A stretch of DNA of 64,000 nt from Desulfomonile tiedjei DSM 6799 (GTDB taxonomy: Bacteria; Desulfobacterota; Desulfomonilia; Desulfomonilales; Desulfomonilaceae), in the NCBI RefSeq assembly GCF_000266945.1, contig NC_018025.1, positions 2,232,001 to 2,296,000 on the forward strand, written 5' to 3'. Below are positions 7,937 to 17,631 of the stretch, piece after piece. Made by a program: the position numbers and the translations under genes. The notes beneath the pieces were generated by a model. That model saw only the letters and a list, made by a program, of their open reading frames with translations, had not been told where the DNA came from and did no database searches. Each line of letters begins with the position of its first letter. Position 1 is the stretch's first letter.

Positions 7937-9280
7937 ATGTCCGGCAACTCCTTGAACATTATTGTCGTCGATGACGAGATCAACATCCGTAAAGTCTTGT
8001 CCATAGGCCTGGAAGCCAAGGGTCACAAAGTTGTGGCAGTGAGTAATTTTCAGGATGCGGTAAATGAGAATCTTCGGCGTTCCTTTGATATTGCATTCCT
8101 GGATTTGAGGCTGGGAACCGCTGATGGATTGGACCTTATACCAGTACTCCTGGCGTCCACCCCGTGGCTAAAGATTATTGTTATTACGGCCTATTCTTCT
8201 GTGAGCTCGGCAGTGGAAGCTATGCGTCGAGGAGCAATCGACTACATTCCCAAACCGTTTACTCCTGCTCAAATTCATCACGCAGTAGAGAAATTGGGTA
8301 GAGTGCGATCGTTGGAACAGCGGCTTACGGAATTGCAGGAAGAAATAGGCAGATCGCTTCCTGATGTGGAGTTCTCGAGCAATAGCCCGTCCATGCAACG
8401 GACCATTAATCTGGCGCAAGAGGTGGCGGCATCCGATTCCAGCATTCTCCTGATAGGAGAAAGCGGTACAGGAAAGAGTGCTCTTGCACGAGCCATCCAC
8501 ACCTGGAGCAAACGATCCGGAAAATCCATGGCCACGGTATCTTGTCCTGCAATTTCACCGGAATTGCTGGAAAGCGAGATGTTCGGACATGTGAAGGGAG
8601 CGTTCACGGGAGCTGTTCGAGACTATCCAGGGCGAATTGCTGCCTGCGAAGGTGGAACTCTGTTGCTCGATGAAATCGGGGATTTGCCCCTGTCTCTGCA
8701 GCCCAAGCTCCTGAGATTTTTACAGGACCGTGAATATGAACGTGTGGGCGACCACGTTCGGAGACAAGCTGATGTCCGCATATTAGCGGCTACGAACATA
8801 AACTTGAAACAGGCGGTACAAGAAGGACGATTCAGAGAGGATCTTTTCTACAGATTGAATGTGATTCAAATCGATATTCCTCCTCTGAGACAGCGCTCAG
8901 AAGATATCGCCGGATTGGCGGAACGACTGCTCCTGTTTTTCGGACGAAAAAACCACCGTACATTTCTCGGCTTTACAGATGAGGCGCTCGCTGCTTTGGA
9001 ACGATACGATTGGCCCGGAAATGTACGAGAATTGAGTAACACTGTAGAACGTGCCGCGATTCTTTCCAAGACTCCTCGCATTGGTATAGAGAATCTTTCT
9101 CTCACAATTTTGAACCAAAAAACTGAAGTACGGCTTGGAGATCCCGTGACTCTGGCAACAATTGAGGAAGAACATATTCGGAGAGTACTTGCCGTTTCGC
9201 CATCTTTACAAGATGCAGCAGATGTTCTTGGAATAGATCAGGCCACATTATGGCGACGTCGTAAACAGTACAATATTTAA
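7937..9280 (+). CDS. Sigma-54-dependent response regulator (NtrC/AlgB type)
   Basis: A 447-residue regulator in three parts: receiver domain (phosphorylated Asp56 in FLDLRLG), AAA+ sigma-54 activation domain (Walker A GESGTGKS, the sigma-54 contact loop GAFTGA, Walker B LLLDEIGD) and a C-terminal Fis-type helix-turn-helix (AADVLGIDQATLWRRRKQY). The ATG at 7937 is chosen over the TTG at 7931. The next gene is its probable kinase, 176 bases downstream, and kdpFABC follows directly, so this pair probably replaces KdpDE as local regulator. The order resembles AlgB/KinB of pseudomonads. Confidence 0.9.
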   Translation: MSGNSLNIIVVDDEINIRKVLSIGLEAKGHKVVAVSNFQDAVNENLRRSFDIAFLDLRLGTADGLDLIPVLLASTPWLKIIVITAYSSVSSAVEAMRRGAIDYIPKPFTPAQIHHAVEKLGRVRSLEQRLTELQEEIGRSLPDVEFSSNSPSMQRTINLAQEVAASDSSILLIGESGTGKSALARAIHTWSKRSGKSMATVSCPAISPELLESEMFGHVKGAFTGAVRDYPGRIAACEGGTLLLDEIGDLPLSLQPKLLRFLQDREYERVGDHVRRQADVRILAATNINLKQAVQEGRFREDLFYRLNVIQIDIPPLRQRSEDIAGLAERLLLFFGRKNHRTFLGFTDEALAALERYDWPGNVRELSNTVERAAILSKTPRIGIENLSLTILNQKTEVRLGDPVTLATIEEEHIRRVLAVSPSLQDAADVLGIDQATLWRRRKQYNI

Positions 9281-9456
9281 TTGTGTCTTTTGGTTCTGTT
9301 GACCTGAACCTTGCAGAATGCAATGCGAGTTTATGTCCAATCTTGCGAAGTACAATCCCGTGGCACTGAACGCCATGATAAGTAGTTGATATAACGGCAC
9401 ATATATAATTCATGTATGGCATGAGAATTGCCAATTGTTGGCAAGAGGAGACAAAC

Positions 9457-11286
9457 ATGCTCGGCATACGTCAAAAGCTCTCTTTGGGATTTGCCGGATT
9501 ACTGGCAATTATTCTCATTATAGGCGGAGAAAGCATTTCTCTGTTCTCTCGATTGGGGGATTCCATCGATGTAATACTTCGTGAAAATTATCGCAGTGTT
9601 GTTGCATGCCTGGAAATGAAGGAAGCACTAGAGAGAATGGACAGTGGACTGTTGTTCCTGTTACTCCGGTACGATGAACAAGGAACAAAGCTCATTGCTG
9701 AAAATCGGTCGATTTTCGAAAAAGCTCTTCAAATCGAAGTTAATAATGTGACACTTCCCGGGGAGGGCGAAAAAGCCCGGAAGATACAAAATCTTTACTC
9801 TGAGTATAAATCCACAGTGGGGCAAATACTGCAGGAGCCCATGCCGCTTGCCTTGAAGCGTCAGATGTATTTTGAACGGCTATTACCGTTATTCGGAGAA
9901 ATCAAGAAAAACGCCGGCGACATTCTTGAGATGAATCAACAGAACATGATCGATGCAAACGATCAGGCACGCGGTCTGGCCGCATCCGCTCGTTGGCAAA
10001 TGTATGGCCTCCTTGCCGTGGGATGCATTCTGGCAATGATTTATATAATTCTTGTGAGAAGATGGATTTTCAGGCCGATAACTCGGCTCATCCAATCGAC
10101 GAACGAAATTAGCGCCGGAAATTTGGATCTCGTAGTCAAGACTGAGTCTCAAGACGAAATCGGTCAGTTGTCTGAATCGTTCAATGCAATGGCAGAAAGC
10201 CTTCGGCGTGTCCGGCGCACACGTGAGGCGAAGCTCGCTCAGATTCAGCAGATGGTTCAAGAAGCATTCAGGGTTCTCCCGGAAGCTGTGGCGATTGTGA
10301 ACCTTCAGGGTCGAGTGGAAATGGCTACCCAGCTTGCCGGACAAGTATTCGGATTAAGACCGACTGCCAAGATTCAAGATTTGCAATTGGATTGGCTCAA
10401 CACACTATTTCATAATGCCATTATCGGTCAGGACACCTCCAATGCTGAAAAACAGCACGTAGTTCAGAGTTTTGTCAATGACGAGGAACGATACTTTGCC
10501 CCCAAAGCGGTTGTCATCCGTGGAGGAGACAAAGAAGTCTCAGCATTACTCATTGTAATTAACGATATCACGCAACAGCGACAGCAAGATGAGTTGAAAC
10601 GAGGAGTGCTGTCTACGGTTTCTCACCAACTCAAAACTCCACTGACTTCGATTCGTATGGCGATTCATCTGTTGCTGGAAGGAGACATCGGCTCGCCCAA
10701 TGAAAAACAGGCGGACGTTCTCATGAGTGCAGAACAAGAAGCTGAACGGCTTCACAGGATTTTAGAAAACTTGCTGGATATAGGACGCATTGAATCCGGA
10801 AAGGTCTATCTCAATCTGCAATCGCTATCCCCCTACATGCTGGTATTGGATTCTGTGGAGCCGTTTCGCTCTGCCAGCCAAGATCAGGGCATTCACCTGA
10901 ACATAGAGTTACCTGAAGGCTTGCCCGAAGTCCTGGCGGACCCTGCCCGAGTGCCTCACGTATTTTCGAATTTACTGGCCAATGCTCTGAAATATACGCA
11001 TCCTGGCGGCAGGATTACGGTCTCTGCAATTACGGACGAAGAGTTCGTCCGATTTTCCGTGGCTGATACCGGAAGGGGCATACCAGCGCAATATCACGAA
11101 AACATTTTTGAACAGTTTTTCAGAGCTCCCATTGATGCCACGAAAACCGGCATCGGATTAGGATTGTCTATTGCAAAAGAGATCGTTGAAGCCCATGGCG
11201 GAACTATCAGTGTGAATAGTAGTGAGGGCGAGGGAAGTACCTTCACCTTTTCTCTGAGACGATCGGACTCTTTACCAAAGGAGTGA
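9457..11286 (+). CDS. Membrane sensor histidine kinase (KinB-like), HAMP-PAS
   Basis: A 609-residue kinase. Helix 1 at about residues 9-30, a periplasmic helical sensor region, helix 2 at about 185-207, HAMP (RPITRLIQSTNEISAGNLD), a PAS-like part, the phosphoacceptor motif SHQLKTPLTS, and an ATPase domain (NALKYTHPGG, DTGRGIP, GIGLGLSIAKEIVE). The ATG at 9457 follows AGGAG at seven bases; an upstream ATG at 9412 in the same frame lacks such a site. The stop lies three bases before a 26-residue gene and kdpF, so the kinase is probably co-transcribed with the potassium pump genes. Its signal is unknown. Confidence 0.9.
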   Translation: MLGIRQKLSLGFAGLLAIILIIGGESISLFSRLGDSIDVILRENYRSVVACLEMKEALERMDSGLLFLLLRYDEQGTKLIAENRSIFEKALQIEVNNVTLPGEGEKARKIQNLYSEYKSTVGQILQEPMPLALKRQMYFERLLPLFGEIKKNAGDILEMNQQNMIDANDQARGLAASARWQMYGLLAVGCILAMIYIILVRRWIFRPITRLIQSTNEISAGNLDLVVKTESQDEIGQLSESFNAMAESLRRVRRTREAKLAQIQQMVQEAFRVLPEAVAIVNLQGRVEMATQLAGQVFGLRPTAKIQDLQLDWLNTLFHNAIIGQDTSNAEKQHVVQSFVNDEERYFAPKAVVIRGGDKEVSALLIVINDITQQRQQDELKRGVLSTVSHQLKTPLTSIRMAIHLLLEGDIGSPNEKQADVLMSAEQEAERLHRILENLLDIGRIESGKVYLNLQSLSPYMLVLDSVEPFRSASQDQGIHLNIELPEGLPEVLADPARVPHVFSNLLANALKYTHPGGRITVSAITDEEFVRFSVADTGRGIPAQYHENIFEQFFRAPIDATKTGIGLGLSIAKEIVEAHGGTISVNSSEGEGSTFTFSLRRSDSLPKE

Positions 11287-11289
11287 CAC

Positions 11290-11370
11290 ATGGATGTCGT
11301 TTACATTTTGATTCTCCTGATTTTTTTCGGATTAAGCGTTTTGTACTGTCTGGCGTGGGAAAGGATTTAA
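11290..11370 (+). CDS. Tiny membrane peptide preceding kdpF (26 aa)
   Basis: The product MDVVYILILLIFFGLSVLYC followed by LAWERI is a single hydrophobic helix. It sits three bases after the kinase stop and three bases before kdpF. The AAGGAG that overlaps the end of the kinase gene serves as ribosome site. Similar tiny frames occur before kdpF in other bacteria; a pump accessory role is inferred from position only. Confidence 0.6.
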   Translation: MDVVYILILLIFFGLSVLYCLAWERI

Positions 11371-11373
11371 GTC

Positions 11374-11457
11374 ATGATCGATACCATCGTCGGCTTAGTC
11401 GGCATCGTTCTGCTCATTTATCTATTTGCAGTTATTCTGAGGCCTGAGAAATTTTAG
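11374..11457 (+). CDS. kdpF: KdpF, small subunit of the potassium-transporting ATPase
   Basis: A 27-residue single-helix peptide ending in the characteristic ILRPEKF. KdpF stabilises the KdpABC complex in the membrane. It lies 13 bases before kdpA. Confidence 0.85.
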   Translation: MIDTIVGLVGIVLLIYLFAVILRPEKF

Positions 11458-11470
11458 GAAGGTAATTACG

Positions 11471-13258
11471 ATGGAACATTTGGGATACATCCAACTTGCT
11501 TTATATATTGTAATTTTGCTTGCACTGACAAAACCCATGGGATTGTACCTTGTACAAGTTCTGGATATTAACGGGAGAACCTTTCTTCATCCAGTCATAG
11601 GACCTTTGGAACGATTGCTCTATCGGATCCTCGGGATCGATTCGAACACCGAGCAGGATTGGAAGCAGTATACTTTGTCACTCCTGGCTTTCAGCCTGGT
11701 CGGAGTTCTCTTCACATACTGCATCTTGAGATCACAGCACATACTACCGCTGAATCCGGAAGGCTTGCAGGCGGTAAGTGACCAATTGTCGTTTAACACG
11801 GCAGTGAGTTTTACAACGAACACCAATTGGCAAAATTACGGTGGTGAATCAACCATGTCCTATTTTTCCCAAATGGTTGGTTTAGTGTTTCACAACTTTG
11901 TTTCCGCTGCTGTCGGCATAGCAGTCGCTGCTGCTCTCGTCAGAGGCATTGCCAGACATTCTGCAAAGACCATTGGCAACTTTTGGGTAGATCTGGTCAG
12001 GATCAATCTTTATCTGTTGCTGCCGGTTTGTCTGGTCTATGCGGTCTTTCTCGTTTCCCAGGGAATGATACAGAATTTCAAGTCGTACGATACAGCTCAA
12101 TTGATCGAGCCTTACACAGTGACTGCAAAGTCCTCTGAAGGAGGAGAATCCCCGGACAATTCGGTACCTGAGCAACGAAAAATCGAGACCCAGAGAATTA
12201 CACAGGGTCCAATGGCTTCTCAAGTCGCCATCAAGATGCTCGGTACAAACGGAGGCGGATTCACGAATGCCAATGCTTCGCATCCATTTGAGAATCCGAC
12301 GCCGTTGTCAAATTTCCTACAGATGCTCTCAATCTTTCTTATTCCAAGCGGTTTGACCTATTACCTGGGGCGCATAGTGAAGAATCAACGGCATGGTTGG
12401 GCAGTCTGGGCTGCCATGGCGATCATTTTCCTGGCTGGTGTCTCGGTCTGTTGGTGGGCTGAATCCGCCGGCAATCCCAGACTCCACGCTCTCGGCGTAG
12501 ATATCTCTTCCGGAAACATGGAAGGCAAAGAGGTTCGGTTCGGTATCTTCAACTCGGCTTTATTTGCCACTATTACTACCGCTGCTTCGTGCGGAGCTGT
12601 CAACTCCATGCACGATTCGTTTACCCCGTTAGGCGGCCTGATTCCACTGCTCAACATAGAGCTTGGAGAAGTGGTGTTCGGCGGAGTAGGAGCAGGCCTG
12701 TATGGAATGCTGGTCTTTGTTGTCCTCGCAGTGTTTCTTGCCGGCCTGATGATTGGCAGGACACCGGAATATCTTGGAAAGAAGATAGAATCGTATGACA
12801 TCAAGGCAGCGGTCCTCTTTGTGATGGCAGCCGTATTCGGCATTCTCGGATTCACCGCCTTGGCATCTGTGAGTAACTGGGGACTTGCCGGCTTGAACAA
12901 TGCCGGACCTCATGGATTCAGTGAAATGCTCTATGCCTTTTCTTCGGGTACGGGGAACAACGGCAGTGCTTTCGCAGGGCTGAATGGAAACACGGTCCCT
13001 TACAACATAACACTGGGATTAGCAATGCTCGTCGGTCGATTCTTCATGATCGTACCAGTTCTTGCATTGGCCGGACATCTGGCTCAAAAAAAGATCGTTC
13101 CCCAAAGTTCCGGAAGTTTTCCGGTTACCGGTCCGATTTTCGTTATGCTCCTTGTTGGGACAGTGCTGATCGTTGGAGCGTTGACGTTCTTCCCGGCCTT
13201 ATCTCTCGGGCCCATAGTCGAGCATTTTCTCATGACGAATTCAAGCGTCTTATTCTAG
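11471..13258 (+). CDS. kdpA: Potassium-transporting ATPase subunit A
   Basis: The potassium channel-like subunit of the KdpFABC pump (595 residues; usual length about 560-600). It has about ten membrane helices and the selectivity-filter-like segments (NTAVSFTTNTNWQNYGGE, TNGGGFTNANASHPFENPT, FSSGTGNNGSAFAG). It selects and binds K+ in the inner membrane and passes it to KdpB. The order kdpF-kdpA-kdpB-kdpC is intact with gaps of 12-16 bases, so one transcript is likely. Confidence 0.97.
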   Translation: MEHLGYIQLALYIVILLALTKPMGLYLVQVLDINGRTFLHPVIGPLERLLYRILGIDSNTEQDWKQYTLSLLAFSLVGVLFTYCILRSQHILPLNPEGLQAVSDQLSFNTAVSFTTNTNWQNYGGESTMSYFSQMVGLVFHNFVSAAVGIAVAAALVRGIARHSAKTIGNFWVDLVRINLYLLLPVCLVYAVFLVSQGMIQNFKSYDTAQLIEPYTVTAKSSEGGESPDNSVPEQRKIETQRITQGPMASQVAIKMLGTNGGGFTNANASHPFENPTPLSNFLQMLSIFLIPSGLTYYLGRIVKNQRHGWAVWAAMAIIFLAGVSVCWWAESAGNPRLHALGVDISSGNMEGKEVRFGIFNSALFATITTAASCGAVNSMHDSFTPLGGLIPLLNIELGEVVFGGVGAGLYGMLVFVVLAVFLAGLMIGRTPEYLGKKIESYDIKAAVLFVMAAVFGILGFTALASVSNWGLAGLNNAGPHGFSEMLYAFSSGTGNNGSAFAGLNGNTVPYNITLGLAMLVGRFFMIVPVLALAGHLAQKKIVPQSSGSFPVTGPIFVMLLVGTVLIVGALTFFPALSLGPIVEHFLMTNSSVLF

Positions 13259-13270
13259 AGGAACACTGAT

Positions 13271-15295
13271 ATGGCTGCAAAAGCTCATTCAATTTTCGAT
13301 CGTGAAATCCTGGTTCAAGCGGCGATTGAGTCTTTCAAGAAGCTCAATCCTGCTAACATGCTGAAAAATCCGGTCATGTTTGTAACCGAAGTCGGAGCGG
13401 CAATTACTACAATCGGATTGCTCCTGTATAGGCAAGGAGAATCGTTCGGTTTTGGTCTTCAAATTGCCGTGTGGCTTTGGTTTACCGTATTATTTGCCAA
13501 CTTTTCTGAAGCTGTTGCTGAAGGACGCGGCAAGGCTCAGGCTAATGAATTACGAAAAACACGAACTACGACCATAGCGCATCGACTGTTGCAGGATGGC
13601 CTTTTCGAGCAAGACATTTCTGCGGAACAGCTCAGGCAGGGTGATGAGGTGGTTGTCTCTGCCGGAGAGCTTATCCCGGGGGACGGTGAAGTAATTGAAG
13701 GAATTGCCACGGTAGATGAATCTGCCATCACGGGTGAATCTGCACCTGTTATCAGAGAAGCCGGAGGAGACCGCAGCAGCGTCACCGGGGGAACAAGGGT
13801 GTTGTCGGACAGAATTGTTGTCCGAATCACAGCGAATCCTGGAGAGAGTTTCCTGGATCACATGATCGGTCTGATTGAGGGAGCTCAGCGGCAGAAAACT
13901 CCGAATGAAATAGCACTCACTATTCTCTTGGCAGCCCTCACGATCATCTTTCTTGTGGTCATTCTAAGCCTGAAGCCCTTTGGAATGTATGCGAACGTGA
14001 ACTTCTCGATTACCGTGCTTGTCGCATTGCTTGTGTGCCTTATTCCTACCACCATCGGGGGGCTTCTGAACGCAATTGGAATAGCTGGAATCGACAGACT
14101 CGTCCGCCGAAATGTGCTCGCAATGAGCGGACGAGCGGTGGAGGCAGCGGGAGATGTCGACGTTTTGCTGTTGGACAAGACCGGCACCATCACCCTTGGC
14201 GATCGTCAAGCAACCGAGTTCGTTCCTGCAGATGGAGTTACCAAGGAACAACTTGCCGATGCAGCTCAGTGGGCTTCTCTGGCGGATGAAACTCCGGAAG
14301 GCCGCAGTATCATGGTCCTTGCGAAACAGTACGGTCTGCGGGGACGCTCCCTGACCGAGACTGCAAACGCGAAGTTCCTTCCGTTTACAGCTCAGACCCG
14401 GATGAGTGGCGTAGACATCGATGGCAGGCAAATACGGAAAGGGGCTCCCGATGCTATTGAGTCTTTTGTTGGAGCCGATTTCTCGTCAGAGGTCCAGCAC
14501 ACCATCGAAGCCATTGCATTGGAGGGGGGGACTCCCATAGCAGTTGCGGACGGAGCCCGAGTACTTGGAGTAGTCCATCTCAAGGATATTGTCAAAGGAG
14601 GCTTGAAAGATCGTTTCGAGCGTCTCAGAAGCATGGGAATAAAGGTCGTTATGATTACCGGAGATAATAGCAGGACTGCCTCAGCTATAGCAAAAGAAGC
14701 CGGGATCGATTTCTTTTTGGCAGAAGCACGCCCTGAAGACAAGCTGCAACTTATCCGCAAGGAACAGGCGGCCGGTTTGCTCGTTGCGATGACCGGTGAC
14801 GGCACCAATGATGCGCCGGCTCTGGCTCAGGCCGATGTCGGAGTGGCCATGAATTCCGGAACTCAGGTAGCCAAAGAAGCCGGAAACATGGTGGATCTTG
14901 ATTCCAATCCGACGAAACTTATTGAAATTGTGGAAATAGGCAAGCAGTTGCTTATGACTCGAGGCGCTCTCACCACGTTCAGCATCTCCAATGATGTGGC
15001 GAAGTATTTTGCCATAATTCCGGCAATGCTCATGACGACATTCCCGGTAATCGGTCCTTTGAACATCATGGGCCTCCATTCGCCCCAGAGCGCTATCTTG
15101 AGCGCTGTGATCTTCAATGCTCTCATCATTGTGGCCTTGATACCTCTGGCTCTGAAAGGCGTCCATTTCAGACCGCTCAGCGCTGCCGCACTTCTCCGTC
15201 GCAATCTGTTCGTCTACGGATTAGGCGGTCTTGCGGCACCTTTTTTCGGGATCAAAATTATCGATGTATGTATTACGGCATTGCACCTCGTATAA
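13271..15295 (+). CDS. kdpB: Potassium-transporting ATPase ATP-binding subunit B
   Basis: The P-type ATPase subunit (674 residues) that hydrolyses ATP and drives K+ uptake. The phosphorylated Asp302 is in DKTGT, the actuator motif TGES is at 154-157 (the serine there is the known inhibitory phosphorylation site in E. coli), and the hinge [12 protein letters not shown] is complete. Nothing is missing compared with functional KdpB proteins. Confidence 0.97.
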   Translation: MAAKAHSIFDREILVQAAIESFKKLNPANMLKNPVMFVTEVGAAITTIGLLLYRQGESFGFGLQIAVWLWFTVLFANFSEAVAEGRGKAQANELRKTRTTTIAHRLLQDGLFEQDISAEQLRQGDEVVVSAGELIPGDGEVIEGIATVDESAITGESAPVIREAGGDRSSVTGGTRVLSDRIVVRITANPGESFLDHMIGLIEGAQRQKTPNEIALTILLAALTIIFLVVILSLKPFGMYANVNFSITVLVALLVCLIPTTIGGLLNAIGIAGIDRLVRRNVLAMSGRAVEAAGDVDVLLLDKTGTITLGDRQATEFVPADGVTKEQLADAAQWASLADETPEGRSIMVLAKQYGLRGRSLTETANAKFLPFTAQTRMSGVDIDGRQIRKGAPDAIESFVGADFSSEVQHTIEAIALEGGTPIAVADGARVLGVVHLKDIVKGGLKDRFERLRSMGIKVVMITGDNSRTASAIAKEAGIDFFLAEARPEDKLQLIRKEQAAGLLVAMTGDGTNDAPALAQADVGVAMNSGTQVAKEAGNMVDLDSNPTKLIEIVEIGKQLLMTRGALTTFSISNDVAKYFAIIPAMLMTTFPVIGPLNIMGLHSPQSAILSAVIFNALIIVALIPLALKGVHFRPLSAAALLRRNLFVYGLGGLAAPFFGIKIIDVCITALHLV

Positions 15296-15311
15296 CGAAA
15301 AGGATTAGTCC

Positions 15312-15896
15312 ATGAAAACGTTTATCCGCGAACTTCGAGTATCGATAATTGCAACTATAGCCCTCGGTATAATCCTTTGCGGCATCTACCCTTTAGTAGT
15401 CTGGGGAATCGCTCAAGTATTCTTTCCACATCAGGCAAATGGTTCCTTGATTGTTCGGAATGGCAAGATAGTAGGTTCGGAGCTACTCGGCCAGAATTTC
15501 GTAGACGCCAAGTATTTTCACCCTCGGCCCTCATCGACCGGCGAAAACGGCTATGACGCTTCCAGTTCGGGCGGCAGCAATCTGGGGCCGACTTCCAAGA
15601 AACTCGTGCAAACAGTGAAAGAACGAATCGAGGCATATCGGGCCGAAAATGGCCTGTCGGCTGATGTTCCCATTCCCGCGGATGCGGTCACTGCGTCTGC
15701 AAGCGGGTTGGATCCTCATATTACTCTGGAAAATGCCCGCCTGCAGGCTTCACGTGTAGCTCGTGCCAGGGGCATCGACGAATCCGTGATGCTCGAGAAA
15801 TTGCGTGCCTCTCTCGAAGGTAGAGATCTGAGAATTCTCGGAGAACCTCGAATCAACGTGACGAAGCTCAACCTGTCACTGGATGAGATGAAATGA
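15312..15896 (+). CDS. kdpC: Potassium-transporting ATPase subunit C
   Basis: A 194-residue subunit with one N-terminal helix (about residues 12-36) and a periplasmic domain containing FHPRPSST and SGLDPHITLENA, both typical KdpC motifs. It raises the affinity of KdpB for ATP and steadies the complex. Its stop overlaps the start of the next gene (ATGA), indicating coupled translation with the KdpD-like protein. Confidence 0.95.
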   Translation: MKTFIRELRVSIIATIALGIILCGIYPLVVWGIAQVFFPHQANGSLIVRNGKIVGSELLGQNFVDAKYFHPRPSSTGENGYDASSSGGSNLGPTSKKLVQTVKERIEAYRAENGLSADVPIPADAVTASASGLDPHITLENARLQASRVARARGIDESVMLEKLRASLEGRDLRILGEPRINVTKLNLSLDEMK

Positions 15897-17548
15897 CGAC
15901 TGCTGAAGACAGAGCAAATTCATTCCTCAGAATGATACGACGCTCCAGGCGAGGGAAGCTCAAGATTTACCTGGGATATTGCGCAGGAGTGGGGAAGACG
16001 TATCAGATGCTGCAAGAAGGGTATCGACTGATGAAAGAAGGTGTAGATGTTGCTATCGGTTTGCTCGAAACTCACGGTCGCCAGGACATTGTAGATCTAT
16101 CTCAAGGGATTGAGGTTCTTCCTCGGATTCGGCAAGAATATCGCGGACACGTGCTGGAGGAAATGGATGTCGATGCAATAATCGCCAGAAGGCCGGAAGT
16201 GGCACTCATTGACGAGCTTGCTCATACAAATGTTCCGGGCACCAAAAATGCCAAGCGTTATCAGGATGTTCAACAGATACTCGCGGCGGGAATACACGTC
16301 ATAACCACGTTGAATGTACAGCACCTGGAGAGTTTGTACGATACTGTCGAAAAGACTGTTCATGTGAAGGTTCGGGAACGCCTGCCGGATTCAGTTGTTG
16401 CGGAGGCAGACGAAATAGTGAATGTGGATTTGACCACGAACGACCTCAAGGAACGCTTGCGAGAAGGCAAAATTTACCCCGCGGAACGGATTGAAACGGC
16501 TCTTTCCAACTTCTTCCAAACCTCAAATCTTGAAAACTTGCGTGAATTGACGCTGCGAGAACTTGCATCTCAAATCGACTTGCGCATGCGTGAAGGATCG
16601 CAAGACGATGCCGAGCCCACACCGGATCAGGTCATGGTTTGCCTCAGTTCACGCGGGCCCAATAGTGAGATGTTGCTCAGGTATGCTTCGCGTTTGGCAG
16701 GTAGGTTGAATCGGAATTGGTATGCTGTGTACGTGCAAACTCCTTCGGAAGAACCCACAGTCATCGATGCGTACACACAGAGAATTCTGTCCGGTGCATT
16801 GACTCTGGCGAAGCAATTGGGTGCCATGGTGTTCACGTACAAAGGAGAAGACATCCCTGATACCATACTTCGATTTGCTCGAGAATATAGGGTTGGGCAT
16901 ATAGTCATCGGACATCCCGGCGAGATTCCATTCTGGAAAAAACTGTTCGGTAAGAAAACTCTCGTGGAGGAGCTGATCCGAAAAGCCAGAGGAATAACCT
17001 TCGTTGTTCTCGATACCCGAGGTGCCGAACCAACGTTCGCTTCTGAAGGAAATGGCCGGAATGAATCCTCCTTGCAATTGCGTAAAGAAAAGGTGAGTTT
17101 GTCCGACTTGATATCGAGTCGCCGAATAGTTATCTGGAATCAGCCGGTAGAAAAGGAATACGTTATCAGGACGTTAGTGGAAGTCGCTGCTAAAGATTTT
17201 GAAACCTGTGACGCTGAAGATACTATAAAAGCAGTATTGGATCGTGAGAAACTGGGCTCTACCTTTTTCGCGAATGAAGCGGCTGCAATTCCTCATGCCC
17301 GAATCAAAGGACTTTCCAGCCCTATAATCAGTCTGGGCCTGACCAAGCAAGGGATCTTGCAAGACGAAGCGATCAGTCCGATCGGACTTGTGTTTCTGAT
17401 CCTTACCCCCGCTGAAATTCCCAGTTCCCAGGTTGAGATACTCGCTCTCGTCAGTCGAGCAACCAAGGATGGACATTTGTACGATCGCGTTGCAGAATCC
17501 GACAATCCTGAAGAATTGCTGTCCATACTCCGTGAATTAAGGGTTTGA
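15893..17548 (+). CDS. KdpD-like protein without kinase: KdpD N-domain, USP, PTS EIIA
   Basis: A 551-residue cytoplasmic protein. Residues 20-230 are the KdpD sensor domain with Walker A (GYCAGVGKT, 28-36) and LIDELAHTNVPG. About 245-375 is a universal-stress-protein domain (the part of KdpD that binds cyclic-di-AMP in some bacteria). About 400-551 resembles PTS EIIA of the fructose/nitrogen type, with a candidate phosphoacceptor His468 in IPHAR. The four membrane helices, HisKA and ATPase domain of true KdpD are absent, so it cannot be a histidine kinase. Start and kdpC stop overlap (ATGA). It may modulate the pump or the upstream two-component pair in response to K+, cyclic-di-AMP or PTS phosphorylation; this is inference. 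Confidence 0.85.
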   Translation: MTTAEDRANSFLRMIRRSRRGKLKIYLGYCAGVGKTYQMLQEGYRLMKEGVDVAIGLLETHGRQDIVDLSQGIEVLPRIRQEYRGHVLEEMDVDAIIARRPEVALIDELAHTNVPGTKNAKRYQDVQQILAAGIHVITTLNVQHLESLYDTVEKTVHVKVRERLPDSVVAEADEIVNVDLTTNDLKERLREGKIYPAERIETALSNFFQTSNLENLRELTLRELASQIDLRMREGSQDDAEPTPDQVMVCLSSRGPNSEMLLRYASRLAGRLNRNWYAVYVQTPSEEPTVIDAYTQRILSGALTLAKQLGAMVFTYKGEDIPDTILRFAREYRVGHIVIGHPGEIPFWKKLFGKKTLVEELIRKARGITFVVLDTRGAEPTFASEGNGRNESSLQLRKEKVSLSDLISSRRIVIWNQPVEKEYVIRTLVEVAAKDFETCDAEDTIKAVLDREKLGSTFFANEAAAIPHARIKGLSSPIISLGLTKQGILQDEAISPIGLVFLILTPAEIPSSQVEILALVSRATKDGHLYDRVAESDNPEELLSILRELRV

Positions 17549-17631
17549 TAATTCTCTTGCCTGAGACGTGGTGGTTTGAGTGTGGAGCCTTCCTTCATGT
17601 GCAAGTTTCCATAGCGCTCTGATAAAAGCAT

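Noticed and set aside
9300-9330. Possible -24/-12 promoter before the KinB-like kinase
   Set aside because: The best match lacks the GG of the -24 element, so it was not listed as a feature.
15893-17548. Reading this gene as a truncated KdpD kinase caused by a frameshift
   Set aside because: The C-terminal part resembles a complete EIIA-type domain and ends normally; no kinase remnants were seen downstream before the HPP gene.
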